From assembly GCA_026706935.1 (NCBI GenBank), contig JAPOXV010000013.1, forward strand, positions 1-64,000: DNA of 64,000 bases, read 5' to 3'. The notes under the pieces were generated by a model that did no database searches, was not told where the DNA came from, and saw nothing but the letters and a program-made list of their open reading frames with translations. Made by a program: the position numbers and the translations under genes. Every line of letters begins with the position of its first letter. Position 1 is the first letter of the stretch. Positions 1 through 9,499 of this stretch are shown here, piece by piece. Origin of the DNA: Gammaproteobacteria bacterium. GTDB taxonomy: Bacteria > Pseudomonadota > Gammaproteobacteria > Pseudomonadales > Azotimanducaceae.

Positions 1-85
1 CATAAGCACATATTTTAAAAAGTTATAGTAGATTTATGCGAACTGTTACGAGCCCTTGTCCATGCTGCCGCCGAGAGAGCGATTT

Positions 86-505
86 TTAGTCGCGCCAAGG
101 ATTTACGATTTGCAGCTGGAGACCATCGAAATCTTTGACATTGCGTGTTGCCACAATCATGTCATGGCTACGAGCAATTGCGGCAATCTGACCGTCAGCG
201 AATGGTAGTGGACGACCAATCGATCGACGTATTGCCGCGAATTCCGCAAGTGTGCGAGTCGCGGGTCGATCGAACGCGAGGATTCGCCCTGTGAAAAAAC
301 GCTCGAATAATCGTTCAACTAAAGCGTTCATGCGCCGACGACGAGCGCCATCGGGCATATACGCTAAGCCTATGCGGATCTCAGCTTCCGTTATAGTCGT
401 CACGTACATATCTGACGCAGGATTCGCGTCGAACCAATCTAATACTCGCTTGTTCGGATTAGGACCGATTAGCTCTGATAGGATTGGTGTATCCACAACT
501 AGCAT
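86..505 (-). CDS. PIN-domain toxin, FitB/VapC type
   Basis: A 139-residue PIN-domain protein, the usual size for VapC/FitB endoribonuclease toxins that cleave RNA when their antitoxin is degraded. The acidic metal-binding residues expected for a PIN fold are visible: D5 in VVDTPILSEL, E40/E42 in TITEAEIRIGLA, D104 in PFADGQIAAIA and the N122/D125 region near the C-terminus. The PFADGQIAAIA motif is typical of the FitB branch. The gene lies 10 bases downstream of its antitoxin on the same strand, so the two form a standard antitoxin-first operon. No truncation is seen. The RNA target cannot be read from the sequence. Confidence 0.9.
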   Translation of the reverse strand: MLVVDTPILSELIGPNPNKRVLDWFDANPASDMYVTTITEAEIRIGLAYMPDGARRRRMNALVERLFERFFTGRILAFDRPATRTLAEFAAIRRSIGRPLPFADGQIAAIARSHDMIVATRNVKDFDGLQLQIVNPWRD

Positions 506-515
506 AGGCTATCTC

Positions 516-761
516 TCACTCGAATTTTGGCGGTTCTCGCATCGCATCACGAGGGGGTAGTTCCAGTTCCAAACCGCCGAACGGTTTGAAGAGATTGTGA
601 ATTGCTGTACCGAGACCTTTCGAGGGTACCGCGGGATCATTAACTGCGGTCGACAGGATCTGACGTGCTTCTTCCTCCATCGAATTCCCATTGAGCGCGG
701 CTCTGAGTCTTAACCGCTTTTTTACGTCATCCTCAAGTTTCCTAACCGTAATGCTCGCCAT
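516..761 (-). CDS. FitA/VapB-type ribbon-helix-helix antitoxin
   Basis: An 81-residue protein with an N-terminal ribbon-helix-helix of the FitA (Arc-like) type: MASITVRKLEDDVKKRL is followed by the typical NGNSMEEEARQIL helix. The C-terminal part (GLELELPPRD) is the sort of tail that wraps around a PIN toxin. It should bind its own promoter and neutralise the toxin encoded 10 bases downstream. An inverted repeat sits directly upstream of the start codon and is a likely operator. The start is chosen because RHH antitoxins begin exactly at such a MASITVRKL-like strand. Confidence 0.88.
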   Translation of the reverse strand: MASITVRKLEDDVKKRLRLRAALNGNSMEEEARQILSTAVNDPAVPSKGLGTAIHNLFKPFGGLELELPPRDAMREPPKFE

Positions 762-790
762 GTCTCAATCCAGAAATTTACCAATGAGAC
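762..790. promoter_or_regulatory. Inverted repeat, candidate antitoxin operator
   Basis: GTCTCA (762-767) and TGAGAC (785-790) are perfect 6-base arms separated by 17 bases. The repeat begins at the base next to the antitoxin start codon on the minus strand. FitA/VapB proteins autoregulate by binding such repeats. The function is inferred from position and symmetry only. Confidence 0.4.
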
Positions 791-1257
791 AATTTTATAA
801 GTGATAGCACTGCAATCACACATACTCGGTTGTAGAAGCAGCCTTCTGCGAATTCCGGCTTTGAAAGTGCGCGTAAACGCCTGCGAACGCATTCGGACGC
901 GGATCATTCCGTTGAATTAGCGATCCAGTCATGAACAATGACGACCGTAACGCCTGCGAACGCTGATTGCAGGTTATTTGACGAACGATTCGGCGTTCGC
1001 GAGAAACGTGGCTCTCAGTCCGCTCGGTTCATTCGATATACATGTTGGGCTTCGCGCTTCCTGCTAAACCTCGAAACTGAGTTGCGCTACGAAATTTCGA
1101 TCTCGCAAAAGCGATATCTCAGACCTATTTTGTCTAGCGCTCCATGCTTCAGTATTGTTCAATGAGCTATATTAGGTGCGTGAATTCGTCAATGAATTAA
1201 CCACGGAACGTACGCTACCATCTAATATATAGATCGATATTCAGTCCCATCGCACTG
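791..1257. other. Gene-free stretch with a short direct repeat
   Basis: I see no convincing gene here. A 15-base direct repeat, AACGCCTGCGAACGC, occurs at 876-890 and 949-963. A 75-codon open frame at 938-1165 (+) has no recognisable motif and unremarkable composition. The last ~90 bases should hold the promoter of the WYL regulator. Confidence 0.5.
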
Positions 1258-2259
1258 ATGACAACACCACGTCGAGAAATTACAGATACGCTTCAGTTCG
1301 CGCTCGACGTTCTTGCGCTCATCCCACATCGATTACACAAGACAGCGAAGGACATACACGATGAGCTCGAAGCGAACTCGATACATCGTGACTTGCGCTC
1401 GGTACAGCGTATGCTCAAAACGCTATCAGATTTTTATCCGCAACTAGAGGTCTATACCGATCGGAAACCATATGGTTATAAGTGGGGAACTCAAGCTCCG
1501 AAGATCATGCTGCCGAGTATGTCATCGATTGAAGCGCTCCTGCTTGTCATGTCTCAGAACTATCTTCGTAACTTCCTACCGCAAGATCTAAACAACTCAC
1601 TTCAATCGTATTTTTCTGAAGCGAACGCGGTGCTGAAAGCACACGCGACCGACCAGTCCGCGAAGGATTGGCTCGAAAAGGTCCGATTCAGCCCACCCAC
1701 GCAGCCTTTGATTCCGCCCAAAATTGATCCGGAAATCATCGAAACGGTCACGCACTGCCTGTTTAACAATCTCGAAATGGCATTAACGTATCAAAACCGA
1801 CGCGGGGAAGTCAGTGAGTACGTTGTCCATCCGTACGGATTGATTGATCGTGCACCAGTCCTCTATCTCGTCGCGGATAGTTTGCGAGTCGCTGAGGCCG
1901 ATCGGCGAATTAGGACCTACGCGGCGCACCGAATGATCAAAGCGAGGGAACTAAGTCACAAGTTCGACCGACCGGTGGACTTCGACTTGAACGAGTATGT
2001 GACCGAAGGTAGGCACATGTTTGGTAAAGGGGAGCACGTCAAACTGACGTTCGAGATCCGTGGTAGTCCTGGCATGCACCTTCAAGAAGCACACCTTTCT
2101 GAGGATCAAAACATCGAAGAACTCGAAGACGGTTGGCTTAGGGTCACCGCGACAGTAAGCGAGAGCCTTGAATTGAAACGGTGGATGAACAGTTTCGGAG
2201 AGGACATCCGCGCCGTCGATATGACATTCATCGATGACGCTCGTGACTTGAGCTCGTGA
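1258..2259 (+). CDS. WYL-domain transcriptional regulator
   Basis: A 333-residue regulator with the YafY/PafBC-type layout. Residues ~1-80 form a helix-turn-helix region (TAKDIHDELEANSIHRDLRS, then SVQRMLKTL). A WYL domain follows at about residues 165-245, recognised by VVHPYGLIDRAPVLYLVAD, which matches the family pattern HPxGLxxRxxxWYLVA. A C-terminal WCX-like region contains LELKRWMNSFGEDI. WYL proteins sense nucleic acids or other ligands and control, among others, DNA-damage, phage-defence and stress genes; the target here is unknown. The gene stands alone, with the accessory toxin-antitoxin pair upstream on the opposite strand and a convergent methyltransferase gene downstream. The ATG start agrees with the start of the first helix. 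Confidence 0.85.
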   Translation: MTTPRREITDTLQFALDVLALIPHRLHKTAKDIHDELEANSIHRDLRSVQRMLKTLSDFYPQLEVYTDRKPYGYKWGTQAPKIMLPSMSSIEALLLVMSQNYLRNFLPQDLNNSLQSYFSEANAVLKAHATDQSAKDWLEKVRFSPPTQPLIPPKIDPEIIETVTHCLFNNLEMALTYQNRRGEVSEYVVHPYGLIDRAPVLYLVADSLRVAEADRRIRTYAAHRMIKARELSHKFDRPVDFDLNEYVTEGRHMFGKGEHVKLTFEIRGSPGMHLQEAHLSEDQNIEELEDGWLRVTATVSESLELKRWMNSFGEDIRAVDMTFIDDARDLSS

Positions 2260-2292
2260 AGCGAATACTCGACGACTGTAGTCAGTCGCTTC
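2258..2292. terminator. Hairpin between convergent genes
   Basis: CGACTG-TAGT-CAGTCG (2273-2288) is a perfect 6-base stem with a 4-base loop. An alternative longer-range pairing, GAAGCGA/TCGCTTC (2258-2264 with 2286-2292), overlaps it. It lies between two convergent stop codons, where a bidirectional terminator is expected, but no T-tract follows on either strand. Confidence 0.35.
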
Positions 2293-2311
2293 GATATTCT
2301 CGGTTAGCGTC

Positions 2312-3232
2312 CTAAAACCACCGAGCGTCTAGATTTCGAGCGAGCGCGCGAATGTACGACGGTCCGATACCGCAACAGCCGCCTAAATAGGTCGCACCCG
2401 CTTCGACAAACCGGTTTGACCAGTCTACAAATGTCTCGGGCGTCAATCCAGCATCTCTAATGATCTCTTGATCATCATCAAGCGTCCAGTCTTCCGGAAC
2501 GGGTTTGAAGCGGTTCGGATATCCTCCTACTCGACAGGTTGCAACTTTGTGAGCGCATCCGATTCCGTCGAGAATCGATCGTGGTGTGGTGCAGTTAAAG
2601 AGAATGGCGATAGGATCCTGCTTACTCAACGTTTGCACTGCGTCGATTACAGCTTCACCGCTCCGTAATTTCGTTCCATCGCGGTCATCCAACGTGAACG
2701 AGACGATCCAATCAAATCCTTCAGAGTCGGCTAACGACCGCAGTGCTTCCGCCACATGCTGTGCTTCATCAATCGACGACATCGTCTCTGCAAGAAACAG
2801 GTCAACCGATGGAGCCAAGCTGTCAATCAATTCGCGGTAAATCGGGATAGATTCATGCGCGGCGGGTACGAGATCAGGTCGATAACTTTCGTCTAACGGT
2901 GGCAAGCAGCCTGCAATTCGCGAGCTATTGGAGATACCAAATTCGTCAAGCGCCTTTCGCGCTAACGACCCTGCTAAAGTCGCAAATTCCCTAACTCGAT
3001 GTCCCATTCCTGCTTTGTCAAGGTAAGAAGGGATCGTCGAATATGTGTTGGTCGTGATGATGACTGCGCCTGCTGAAAGGTATTCCTTGTGGAGCGCAGT
3101 TACCGCGTCTGGATGATCAACGAGGGCGCGCGCCGACCAGAGTCCATCTCGAGTAGAGAAGCCTCGATCAGCGAGCTCCTCACCCATGCTTCCGTCCATC
3201 AACGTGACGGTCTGCCTTCGATCCTCTGCCAC
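2312..3232 (-). CDS. Homocysteine S-methyltransferase family protein
   Basis: A 306-residue homocysteine S-methyltransferase-fold protein. Members move a methyl group from a donor such as S-methylmethionine or betaine to homocysteine, giving methionine. The zinc-binding cysteines are present: C214 in FNCTTP and C286-C287 in GGCCGIGP. The N-terminal LMDGSMGEELADRG matches the conserved substrate loop. The length fits MmuM-like single-domain enzymes rather than the much larger MetH. It lies 66 bases downstream of malate synthase G on the same strand, but no pathway link is obvious. The methyl donor cannot be assigned from sequence. Confidence 0.85.
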   Translation of the reverse strand: MAEDRRQTVTLMDGSMGEELADRGFSTRDGLWSARALVDHPDAVTALHKEYLSAGAVIITTNTYSTIPSYLDKAGMGHRVREFATLAGSLARKALDEFGISNSSRIAGCLPPLDESYRPDLVPAAHESIPIYRELIDSLAPSVDLFLAETMSSIDEAQHVAEALRSLADSEGFDWIVSFTLDDRDGTKLRSGEAVIDAVQTLSKQDPIAILFNCTTPRSILDGIGCAHKVATCRVGGYPNRFKPVPEDWTLDDDQEIIRDAGLTPETFVDWSNRFVEAGATYLGGCCGIGPSYIRALARNLDARWF

Positions 3233-3298
3233 CGACCGCTAAGACACTCTTAATTCACGTCCGACTGAGCAAGTGCTGCCATTCGAGCAATCGCATTC

Positions 3299-5500
3299 CT
3301 ACGAGGCGTTCTGATTCGCCAACTTCTGCTTCAGCTCGCGACGTCGTTTGTGCAGGATGGGCTCGGTATAGCCATTGGGTTGGATGAGACCCTTAAAGAC
3401 CAAGTCGCACGCGGCTTGAAACGCGAGACTCTCTTCAAAGTTCGGTGCCATATTCATGTATGCCTCATCGTCAGCGTTCTGTTCATCGACAACCGCTGCC
3501 ATCCGCTGCATCGTTTCACGGACCTGTTCTTCCGACACCAATCCGTGGTGAAGCCAGTTCACGATGTGTTGACTGGAAATTCGACACGTCGCACGGTCTT
3601 CCATGAGACCAATGTTGTTGATATCGGGGACCTTTGAGCAACCTATACCCTGATCAACCCAGCGGACGACGTAACCGAGAATCCCCTGCGCATTGTTCTC
3701 CAGTTCGTTCTGCACTTCCTCGACTGAAAGGTTTTCACCTTGCGCTAGCGGAATCGTCAAGATATCGTCGATGTTCGCCTTCGTTCGTTGCCGAAGTTCG
3801 ATTTGTCGATTTGCCACACTGATTCTGTGATAGTGCAATGCGTGGAGTGTCGCAGCCGTCGGCGAAGGAACCCATGCACATGACGCACCCGCGGTGGGAT
3901 GGTTCTGCTTGGTTTCGAGCATTTCCTTCATCTCATCAGGCTTAGGCCACATCCCTTTGCCAATCTGAGCTTTCCCTTCAAATCCCGTTTCGAGTCCGTT
4001 ATCAACGTTGCTGTCCTCATACGCAAGAATCCATGTCTCCTGTTTCATGGGTTCCTTGCGAACCATTAAGCCAGCTTGCATGCTTGTATGGATTTCATCG
4101 CCCGTGCGATCTAAGAATCCCGTGTTGATAAATACAACACGATTTTTCGCGACACGGATGCATTCTTTCAAGTTCAAGCTCGTGCGCCGCTCTTCATCCA
4201 TGATGCCGACCTTGATCGCGTTGCGGTCGAGTCCCAGCACGTCCTCAACCCGGTCAAAGAGATCGCAGGTAAACTGCGTCTCAATTGGACCATGCATTTT
4301 CGGTTTGACAATATAGATACTGCCAGTCTTTGAGTTCTGTTTCGGACCATTACGCTGCAGGTCGTGTATCCCACAGAGGCTGGTTACGACCGCATCCATG
4401 ATACCTTCGTAGATTTCATCACCGTTTGCGTCCAAGATCGCGTCGTTCGTCATCAAGTGACCTACGTTTCGGACGAGTAGCAAACTGCGACCCGGTAACG
4501 TGAACACCGAACCGTCTACACCAATAAACGTCCGGTCGTCTTCGAGTACGCGATGGATGGTCTCACCACCTTTCTCAAACGACTCTGCCAAGTCCCCCTT
4601 CATCAAACCTAGCCAATTGCGATATACGTCCGTCTTGTCTTCCGCATCGACCGCAGCGACTGAATCCTCGCAATCTTGAATCGTCGTGACCGCCGACTCG
4701 AAAATCACGTCTTTGACGCCCGCTTTGTGCACAGCGCCGACGTTATGGGAACGATCAATCTGGATTTCGATATGGAGACCGTTGTTCTTTAGCAGCACTG
4801 CACGCGGTTCGCCGAGTTCGCCGTCAAGAAAACCCGCAAACTGTTCAGGATTCTGCAACGGGAAGATACCAGCGTCGGATTTGGCTTCAAGGTTTGCGGA
4901 TTCGCCCGATCTGTTGACCCTATACGATGTAACGTCAGCATGGCTCGCACCAGCTAGCGGCAAGATCGCATCAAGCTCCTCCGCAACTCGGGCGATGACT
5001 AATTCACCTCGAGCAGGGTTGTAAGCATTCCCTTTTTCGGTACCAGGTCCTTCCGGGATGATGTCAGTTCCATAAAACGCGTCGTAAGCACTTCCCCACC
5101 GCGCATTCGCCGCATTTAGCGCGAATCGCGCGTTAAGGACGGGTACGACTAACTGGGGACCAGCAATCGTTGCGATTTCCGGATCGACGTTTTCTGTCGA
5201 AATCTGAAAGTCCTCGCCTTCTTCTACGAGATATCCGATCTCGTGCAGGAACGCCTTGTAATCGTCAAGTCCTATCTGCGATCCCTTGCGCTCGAGATGC
5301 CAATCGTCGATCTTCTCCTGAAGTTCGTCTCTTATTCGTAACAGTTCTGTATTACGAGGTGTGAGTTCCACGACCAAATCAGCAAAGCCTTGCCAGAACC
5401 TCTCAGGGTCAACGCCTGTTTCTGGCAGCGCTTCATTGGCGATGAAGGAATCTAACGTGGAGTCGACTTGCAGACCGTGACGATCGACACGTGAGGACAT
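3299..5500 (-). CDS. glcB: Malate synthase G
   Basis: A 733-residue protein, close to the ~723 residues of Escherichia coli GlcB, readable end to end as malate synthase G. Landmarks are the N-terminal region with [19 protein letters not shown], the central [20 protein letters not shown], the segment [18 protein letters not shown] and the C-terminal [18 protein letters not shown]. The enzyme condenses glyoxylate with acetyl-CoA to make malate, the second step of the glyoxylate bypass and the route for glycolate-derived glyoxylate. No isocitrate lyase or glc genes are adjacent. The promoter should lie in the 231-base gap shared with the divergent thiolase-like gene. A single ATG start fits the family. 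Confidence 0.97.
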   Translation of the reverse strand: MSSRVDRHGLQVDSTLDSFIANEALPETGVDPERFWQGFADLVVELTPRNTELLRIRDELQEKIDDWHLERKGSQIGLDDYKAFLHEIGYLVEEGEDFQISTENVDPEIATIAGPQLVVPVLNARFALNAANARWGSAYDAFYGTDIIPEGPGTEKGNAYNPARGELVIARVAEELDAILPLAGASHADVTSYRVNRSGESANLEAKSDAGIFPLQNPEQFAGFLDGELGEPRAVLLKNNGLHIEIQIDRSHNVGAVHKAGVKDVIFESAVTTIQDCEDSVAAVDAEDKTDVYRNWLGLMKGDLAESFEKGGETIHRVLEDDRTFIGVDGSVFTLPGRSLLLVRNVGHLMTNDAILDANGDEIYEGIMDAVVTSLCGIHDLQRNGPKQNSKTGSIYIVKPKMHGPIETQFTCDLFDRVEDVLGLDRNAIKVGIMDEERRTSLNLKECIRVAKNRVVFINTGFLDRTGDEIHTSMQAGLMVRKEPMKQETWILAYEDSNVDNGLETGFEGKAQIGKGMWPKPDEMKEMLETKQNHPTAGASCAWVPSPTAATLHALHYHRISVANRQIELRQRTKANIDDILTIPLAQGENLSVEEVQNELENNAQGILGYVVRWVDQGIGCSKVPDINNIGLMEDRATCRISSQHIVNWLHHGLVSEEQVRETMQRMAAVVDEQNADDEAYMNMAPNFEESLAFQAACDLVFKGLIQPNGYTEPILHKRRRELKQKLANQNAS

Positions 5501-5731
5501 ACAGCGGTACCTATGGAAAAGGGGGCGTAAATGCTATCGATAGCGTGATGACTCAGTTCCCCTCCTCTGCGACAATCCAATAGACACCGGATCCCTTAAC
5601 GCCGGACGTTCAGCGTGATTTGACGTGCGCTCCAGTTTCCTCATATGTAAGCTAGCGCGCTCGTAGTATCAGACGCACTGATTCTTGTTCGCTACATCTA
5701 TGTCTACAACAACCCAGATTAACTTCTTCAC

Positions 5732-7204
5732 ATGAGTGAGTCAACGACCCCAATCATCGTCGGTATCGCCCAAGTCGAGCAGAGAACGAAAGACGTTCAA
5801 ACCGCCAAGGAACCCGTTGATCTCATGCTCGACGCGTTACGAGCGGCTGCATTAGATACAAGTAATCCCTCGATCCTCAACCGAGTTCGGTCCATTCGCG
5901 TCAGTCAAGGTCAATGGCGATACGGAAATCCCGCCAAGTATCTTGGTGGCGAACTGGGTCTTAACGGTATCGAAACAGGTAAGACCGTGTTTGGCGGCAA
6001 CGGGGTACAGACTACCGTCAATCTTTCGTGTTTGGATATTCAGCAAGGTAAGTTCGACGTCATCGCCCTGACGGGTGCGGAATGTGGCTATTCCCAAGCG
6101 AATGCCAGACGTTCTGGGCAAACGTTAACGTGGCGAGAACTGCAAGGTACCCCTGACTGGACGATTGAATATGGCATTGGCGTTCGTGATTCCCTCGAAA
6201 CCGAACGAGGGATCGGTGGTGCTTCGCAAATGTATGCGGTCATCGAGAACGCAATACGTCACGACCGCGGCGAAACGATTGACATACACCAAGTCAAAGT
6301 TTCGGAGTTGTGGTCACGCTTCAACGATGTCGCGCAGCGCAATCCGAATGCGTGGATCAAGCATAACGTCAGTGCTGAGGAAATCCGTACCGAAGGTGCG
6401 ACCAACCGACCCATCGCGTTTCCGTATCCCAAACTGATGAACGCGAATAACAACGTCGATCAGGGCGCTGCCCTGCTGCTATGTTCCGTAAACGTGGCGA
6501 AACAGCTGGGCATCCCAAGAAGCAAATGGGTTTATCCGTGGACTGGTACCGACGGGCACGATACCCAGACGCTGTCGTATCGAGCGAAATTCACGCAAGC
6601 GCCGGGCCTAAGGAAAGTCGCTGAGAGCGCGCTCGAACTCGCGGATTTGAATCTCAACGACATCGATCACTTTGACCTCTACAGCTGCTTCCCGTCAGCC
6701 GTGCAAGTTGCCGCAAAGGAGATCGGCTTGAACCTTGAGCAGCCGCTTACGGTCACAGGTGGTTTGACGTTTGGTGGCGGACCACTAAACAACTACGTAA
6801 TGCACGCTATTGCACGTATGGTCGAACTGTTGCGTACGCAGACCGACAAGATCGGCATGGTTACGGGTAACGGAGGAATCTTGACGAAACATGCCCACGG
6901 TATCTATTCCTGCACGCCACCATCAAGACCCTTCCGTCATCGCGACGTGCAAGCGCACGTCGACACATCAGGCGATCGAGTCACAGAAGAGAATCCGGCC
7001 GATCCGGTTCGAGTTGAAGGCTATACGGTGATTTATGATCGGGAAGCACCCGTTCGGGGTGTTGCTGCCTGCCTAACGATGGATGGGAAGCGTACTTGGG
7101 GATACACAACGGATCACGACCTGATGCACGAAATGCAAACGCGTGAATTCTGCGGCCGTGACGTGCGACTCGACAACGACGGCGAAATGGTCACTGCCAG
7201 CTAG
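5732..7204 (+). CDS. Thiolase-like acetyl-CoA acetyltransferase family protein
   Basis: A 490-residue protein of the type 1 thiolase-like group (SCP2-thiolase related). It opens with PIIVGIAQVEQRT and carries FDLYSCFPSAVQ, LTFGGGPLNNYVMH and GMVTGNGGILTKHAHGIYS, all standard in this group, plus a C-terminal extension after ~residue 400 typical of these proteins. Where classical thiolases have the nucleophilic cysteine, the region reads FGGNGVQTTVNLSCLDIQ, so the canonical motif is not obvious; this may be a CoA-thioester-binding protein rather than a true thiolase. It is divergent from glcB and upstream of an RDD gene. Confidence 0.8.
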   Translation: MSESTTPIIVGIAQVEQRTKDVQTAKEPVDLMLDALRAAALDTSNPSILNRVRSIRVSQGQWRYGNPAKYLGGELGLNGIETGKTVFGGNGVQTTVNLSCLDIQQGKFDVIALTGAECGYSQANARRSGQTLTWRELQGTPDWTIEYGIGVRDSLETERGIGGASQMYAVIENAIRHDRGETIDIHQVKVSELWSRFNDVAQRNPNAWIKHNVSAEEIRTEGATNRPIAFPYPKLMNANNNVDQGAALLLCSVNVAKQLGIPRSKWVYPWTGTDGHDTQTLSYRAKFTQAPGLRKVAESALELADLNLNDIDHFDLYSCFPSAVQVAAKEIGLNLEQPLTVTGGLTFGGGPLNNYVMHAIARMVELLRTQTDKIGMVTGNGGILTKHAHGIYSCTPPSRPFRHRDVQAHVDTSGDRVTEENPADPVRVEGYTVIYDREAPVRGVAACLTMDGKRTWGYTTDHDLMHEMQTREFCGRDVRLDNDGEMVTAS

Positions 7205-7232
7205 ATACGTCGAACGTCACGAGCCATCGCTC

Positions 7233-7649
7233 ATGAATAGTCAGCCTGCCGGTTTCATCGTGCGTGTCATGGCGATGATCTATGACGCGTTGGTCGTACT
7301 TGGGATCTGGGTGTTCACGATTGTGATCCTGGTCACGATCCGCGGCGATGCAGTAATAGGCGCTTGGGTTCAAAGCCTTCTATTTATCGAACTGTTCGCT
7401 TTCTTTACCTATTTCTGGATAAAACGAGGTCAGACCGTCGGGATGCTGGCGTGGCGATTGCGGATCGTGAGTACAGAACCGATGAGCCTAAGACGTGTCC
7501 TTCTACGTTTTATCGGCGCGCTCCTAGGCGCAGCGTGTCTCTTTCTCGGTTACGTTTGGATTCTGTTCGATGGCGAACGGCGTAGTTGGTCGGACCTGTT
7601 ATCTGGGACACAAGTCGTCCGCGATCCTAAACCGCCAAAGCCATCTTGA
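7233..7649 (+). CDS. RDD family membrane protein
   Basis: A 138-residue inner-membrane protein with about three hydrophobic segments. The RDD-type pattern is seen at the start (GFIVRVMAMIYDALVVLGIW), in the middle (KRGQTVGMLAWRLRIV, matching the family GQTxGKxxxxLRVV) and at the end (DGERRSWSDLLSGTQVV, matching RxxxHDxLAGT). The open frame extends further upstream, but ATG at 7233 is preferred because the RDD motif starts there and the longer version would overlap the thiolase-like gene by ~60 bases in another frame. Its role is unknown; the family has been linked to ion transport. Confidence 0.85.
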   Translation: MNSQPAGFIVRVMAMIYDALVVLGIWVFTIVILVTIRGDAVIGAWVQSLLFIELFAFFTYFWIKRGQTVGMLAWRLRIVSTEPMSLRRVLLRFIGALLGAACLFLGYVWILFDGERRSWSDLLSGTQVVRDPKPPKPS

Positions 7650-7651
7650 GA

Positions 7652-8506
7652 CTAGCCGTCGTAGAACCCTTGTTGGTGGAGACCGAGTAAAAGTCGTTCA
7701 CGATCGGACTCAATCCTCTGCATTGCAGGTTCTTCCACGTGATTCAGTTCGTGCGTGGGCTTCACTCGCTGAGCAATATCTCGACGGCCGTAGTGGACTT
7801 GCAAGAAAAAACGTCCAGGATGTACCGACTCAGGCGGAAGTCGTCGATGCCAAACATCTGATACAAAAAATGCTACGTCGCCGGCTTCAGCGACCAATGC
7901 CCGCGCGCCTTGGTCTTTCCACGTGAGCTCGACGTCGGAAATACGGTCCTGTGGTGGCGGACGACCTGACTTGTGGCTTCCAGGAATGATGGCTGTTGGA
8001 CCACTCGACATTGGGCAGTCTTCCAAATAAAGGTGGACGCCAATCGCAAAGACGGGATGCGGTATATCGTCCGGCCAAAGTTGATCCTCCCGCAAAGGAA
8101 TGTGGGGACCCGCGTCAATGTGCCAATTCCCGCCGCCATGCGTTGAACCGGTCGCGGCAGGATTCCTCCAACACGTATTCGCAATGATGTGGCAATCTTC
8201 ACCGAGCAATGGTTCAATGACATCCAAGATACCTCGGTGCGCCGCGGCTTTCTGCGCTAGCGGAGAACGGTTAAACATCTCATAGCGAAAGTCATTTGAC
8301 CAAGCGCGTTCTTTCTTAGCATCGCGATAGTCAGGACCGTAGCTCGTATAAACACCTTCGATCTCTTCACGGAGTTCGACGAGCTCATCGCCACAAAGTA
8401 CGCCCTTGACCAAAGTCGCGCCATCACGTTCAAGTTCTTGCGCCGCAACTCCTGCCTCCTCGCGGCGAGGAACCAGATATCCGCCGGGCCACAAACGCGT
8501 GAGCAT
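7652..8506 (-). CDS. Phytanoyl-CoA dioxygenase family (PhyH) protein
   Basis: A 284-residue non-haem Fe(II)/2-oxoglutarate oxygenase of the PhyH family. The iron-binding facial triad is visible: H129-I-D131 in NWHIDAGPH and the distal H220 in SDVWHRR, with an arginine in PGRFFLQVHYGR that would hold 2-oxoglutarate. GPTAIIPGSHKSGR is the standard PGSH motif. The enzyme should hydroxylate an unknown organic substrate. It is convergent with the RDD gene (2 bases between stop codons) and divergent from a second, degenerate PhyH protein across 64 bases. Confidence 0.85.
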   Translation of the reverse strand: MLTRLWPGGYLVPRREEAGVAAQELERDGATLVKGVLCGDELVELREEIEGVYTSYGPDYRDAKKERAWSNDFRYEMFNRSPLAQKAAAHRGILDVIEPLLGEDCHIIANTCWRNPAATGSTHGGGNWHIDAGPHIPLREDQLWPDDIPHPVFAIGVHLYLEDCPMSSGPTAIIPGSHKSGRPPPQDRISDVELTWKDQGARALVAEAGDVAFFVSDVWHRRLPPESVHPGRFFLQVHYGRRDIAQRVKPTHELNHVEEPAMQRIESDRERLLLGLHQQGFYDG

Positions 8507-8570
8507 ATCAATCGCTCGCTATAGTTCGTAGTGAATTATGTTGACTCGTAATTAACAAAGGACTTCGACT

Positions 8571-9317
8571 GTGCCGCCATCTCGTGCGCAAGAGGATATC
8601 GAGCCGTTGACCCAACGTGTTGGCGAACTACAACGATATCTTATTGATTTAAAAGGGTATATAGTGATTGAAAACGCTCTTTCGGAGAGCGAAATCGGTA
8701 ATCTAAATCTCATCATTGACGACCAATTACTGCCCCCGCCCACGACCTACAATCGATTCGGAACCGCACCGCTGGGATCTGGCTTTCTTGGATGGCATTC
8801 TTCGTTTATACCGCTCGTAGATCATGAAAGTGTGATCAACATCCTGCAATTTCTGCTCGGACCCTTCTTCTCGCTAGGATCGATTTACGGCATATATGAA
8901 GATAGATTCGTCGGTGAACCGCTTGGCAAAGAACTTCGTGCTCACGCGAACGAAGGCACAGAGACTAGCTTAACTTGCAGCGTCATCTGGAACATAACTG
9001 ACGCTGGTCCTGGAATCGGGGGATTCTGCTGTATCGATGGAAGCCACCACGTAAGAGGTAGCTTTCCGAGTTCGATGTACGACACGTGTCACCGATCGGA
9101 TCTTGTCGTCACGCCGTACGCACCTGCTGGATCAGCTGTCGTAATCACGGCGAGTCTTTTACGCGGAGATAGCTCTTGGCTTGGTCCTCATCAACGTCGT
9201 TCGCTCGTTTTCGAATACACGACCGCTAAAGACACAGATCCGAAGCGACGCATCGCCTTACCGACTTACGAATTGACACGTCGACAGGAAGCGATTCTTG
9301 GATATTCAGATGTGTAG
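8571..9317 (+). CDS. PhyH-like protein with altered iron ligands
   Basis: A 248-residue PhyH-fold protein starting at GTG. The fold is recognisable from LIDLKGYIVIENALSESEI at the N-terminus, GFCCIDGSHH in the middle and PHQRRSLVFEYT near the C-terminus. The iron-binding positions look changed: the proximal HxD reads H125-A-N127, and the distal histidine is replaced by arginine (R198 in SLLRGDSSW). It may therefore have lost oxygenase activity. It is divergent from an apparently intact PhyH gene, so the pair may share a promoter and perhaps a pathway. Alignment to a structure is needed to confirm the ligands. Confidence 0.75.
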   Translation: MPPSRAQEDIEPLTQRVGELQRYLIDLKGYIVIENALSESEIGNLNLIIDDQLLPPPTTYNRFGTAPLGSGFLGWHSSFIPLVDHESVINILQFLLGPFFSLGSIYGIYEDRFVGEPLGKELRAHANEGTETSLTCSVIWNITDAGPGIGGFCCIDGSHHVRGSFPSSMYDTCHRSDLVVTPYAPAGSAVVITASLLRGDSSWLGPHQRRSLVFEYTTAKDTDPKRRIALPTYELTRRQEAILGYSDV

Positions 9318-9499
9318 TAAAGGAAGAATCCACGCGAAATCCTTGATTTAAAGAACACCTCAACGAGCTTCTTTGAGTTGCCATACACTAGCTAACATCC
9401 GTTTTGTGTAGCATAACCACGAATTCGTTCCATCGTTCTTGCGCATAGACCTTTAGGACAGCGCTACAACGGGGACGCTTTCGTTATTGGAGACGATAA

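Noticed and set aside
938-1165. A 75-codon plus-strand frame upstream of the WYL gene
   Set aside because: No motif and no ribosome site; probably chance.
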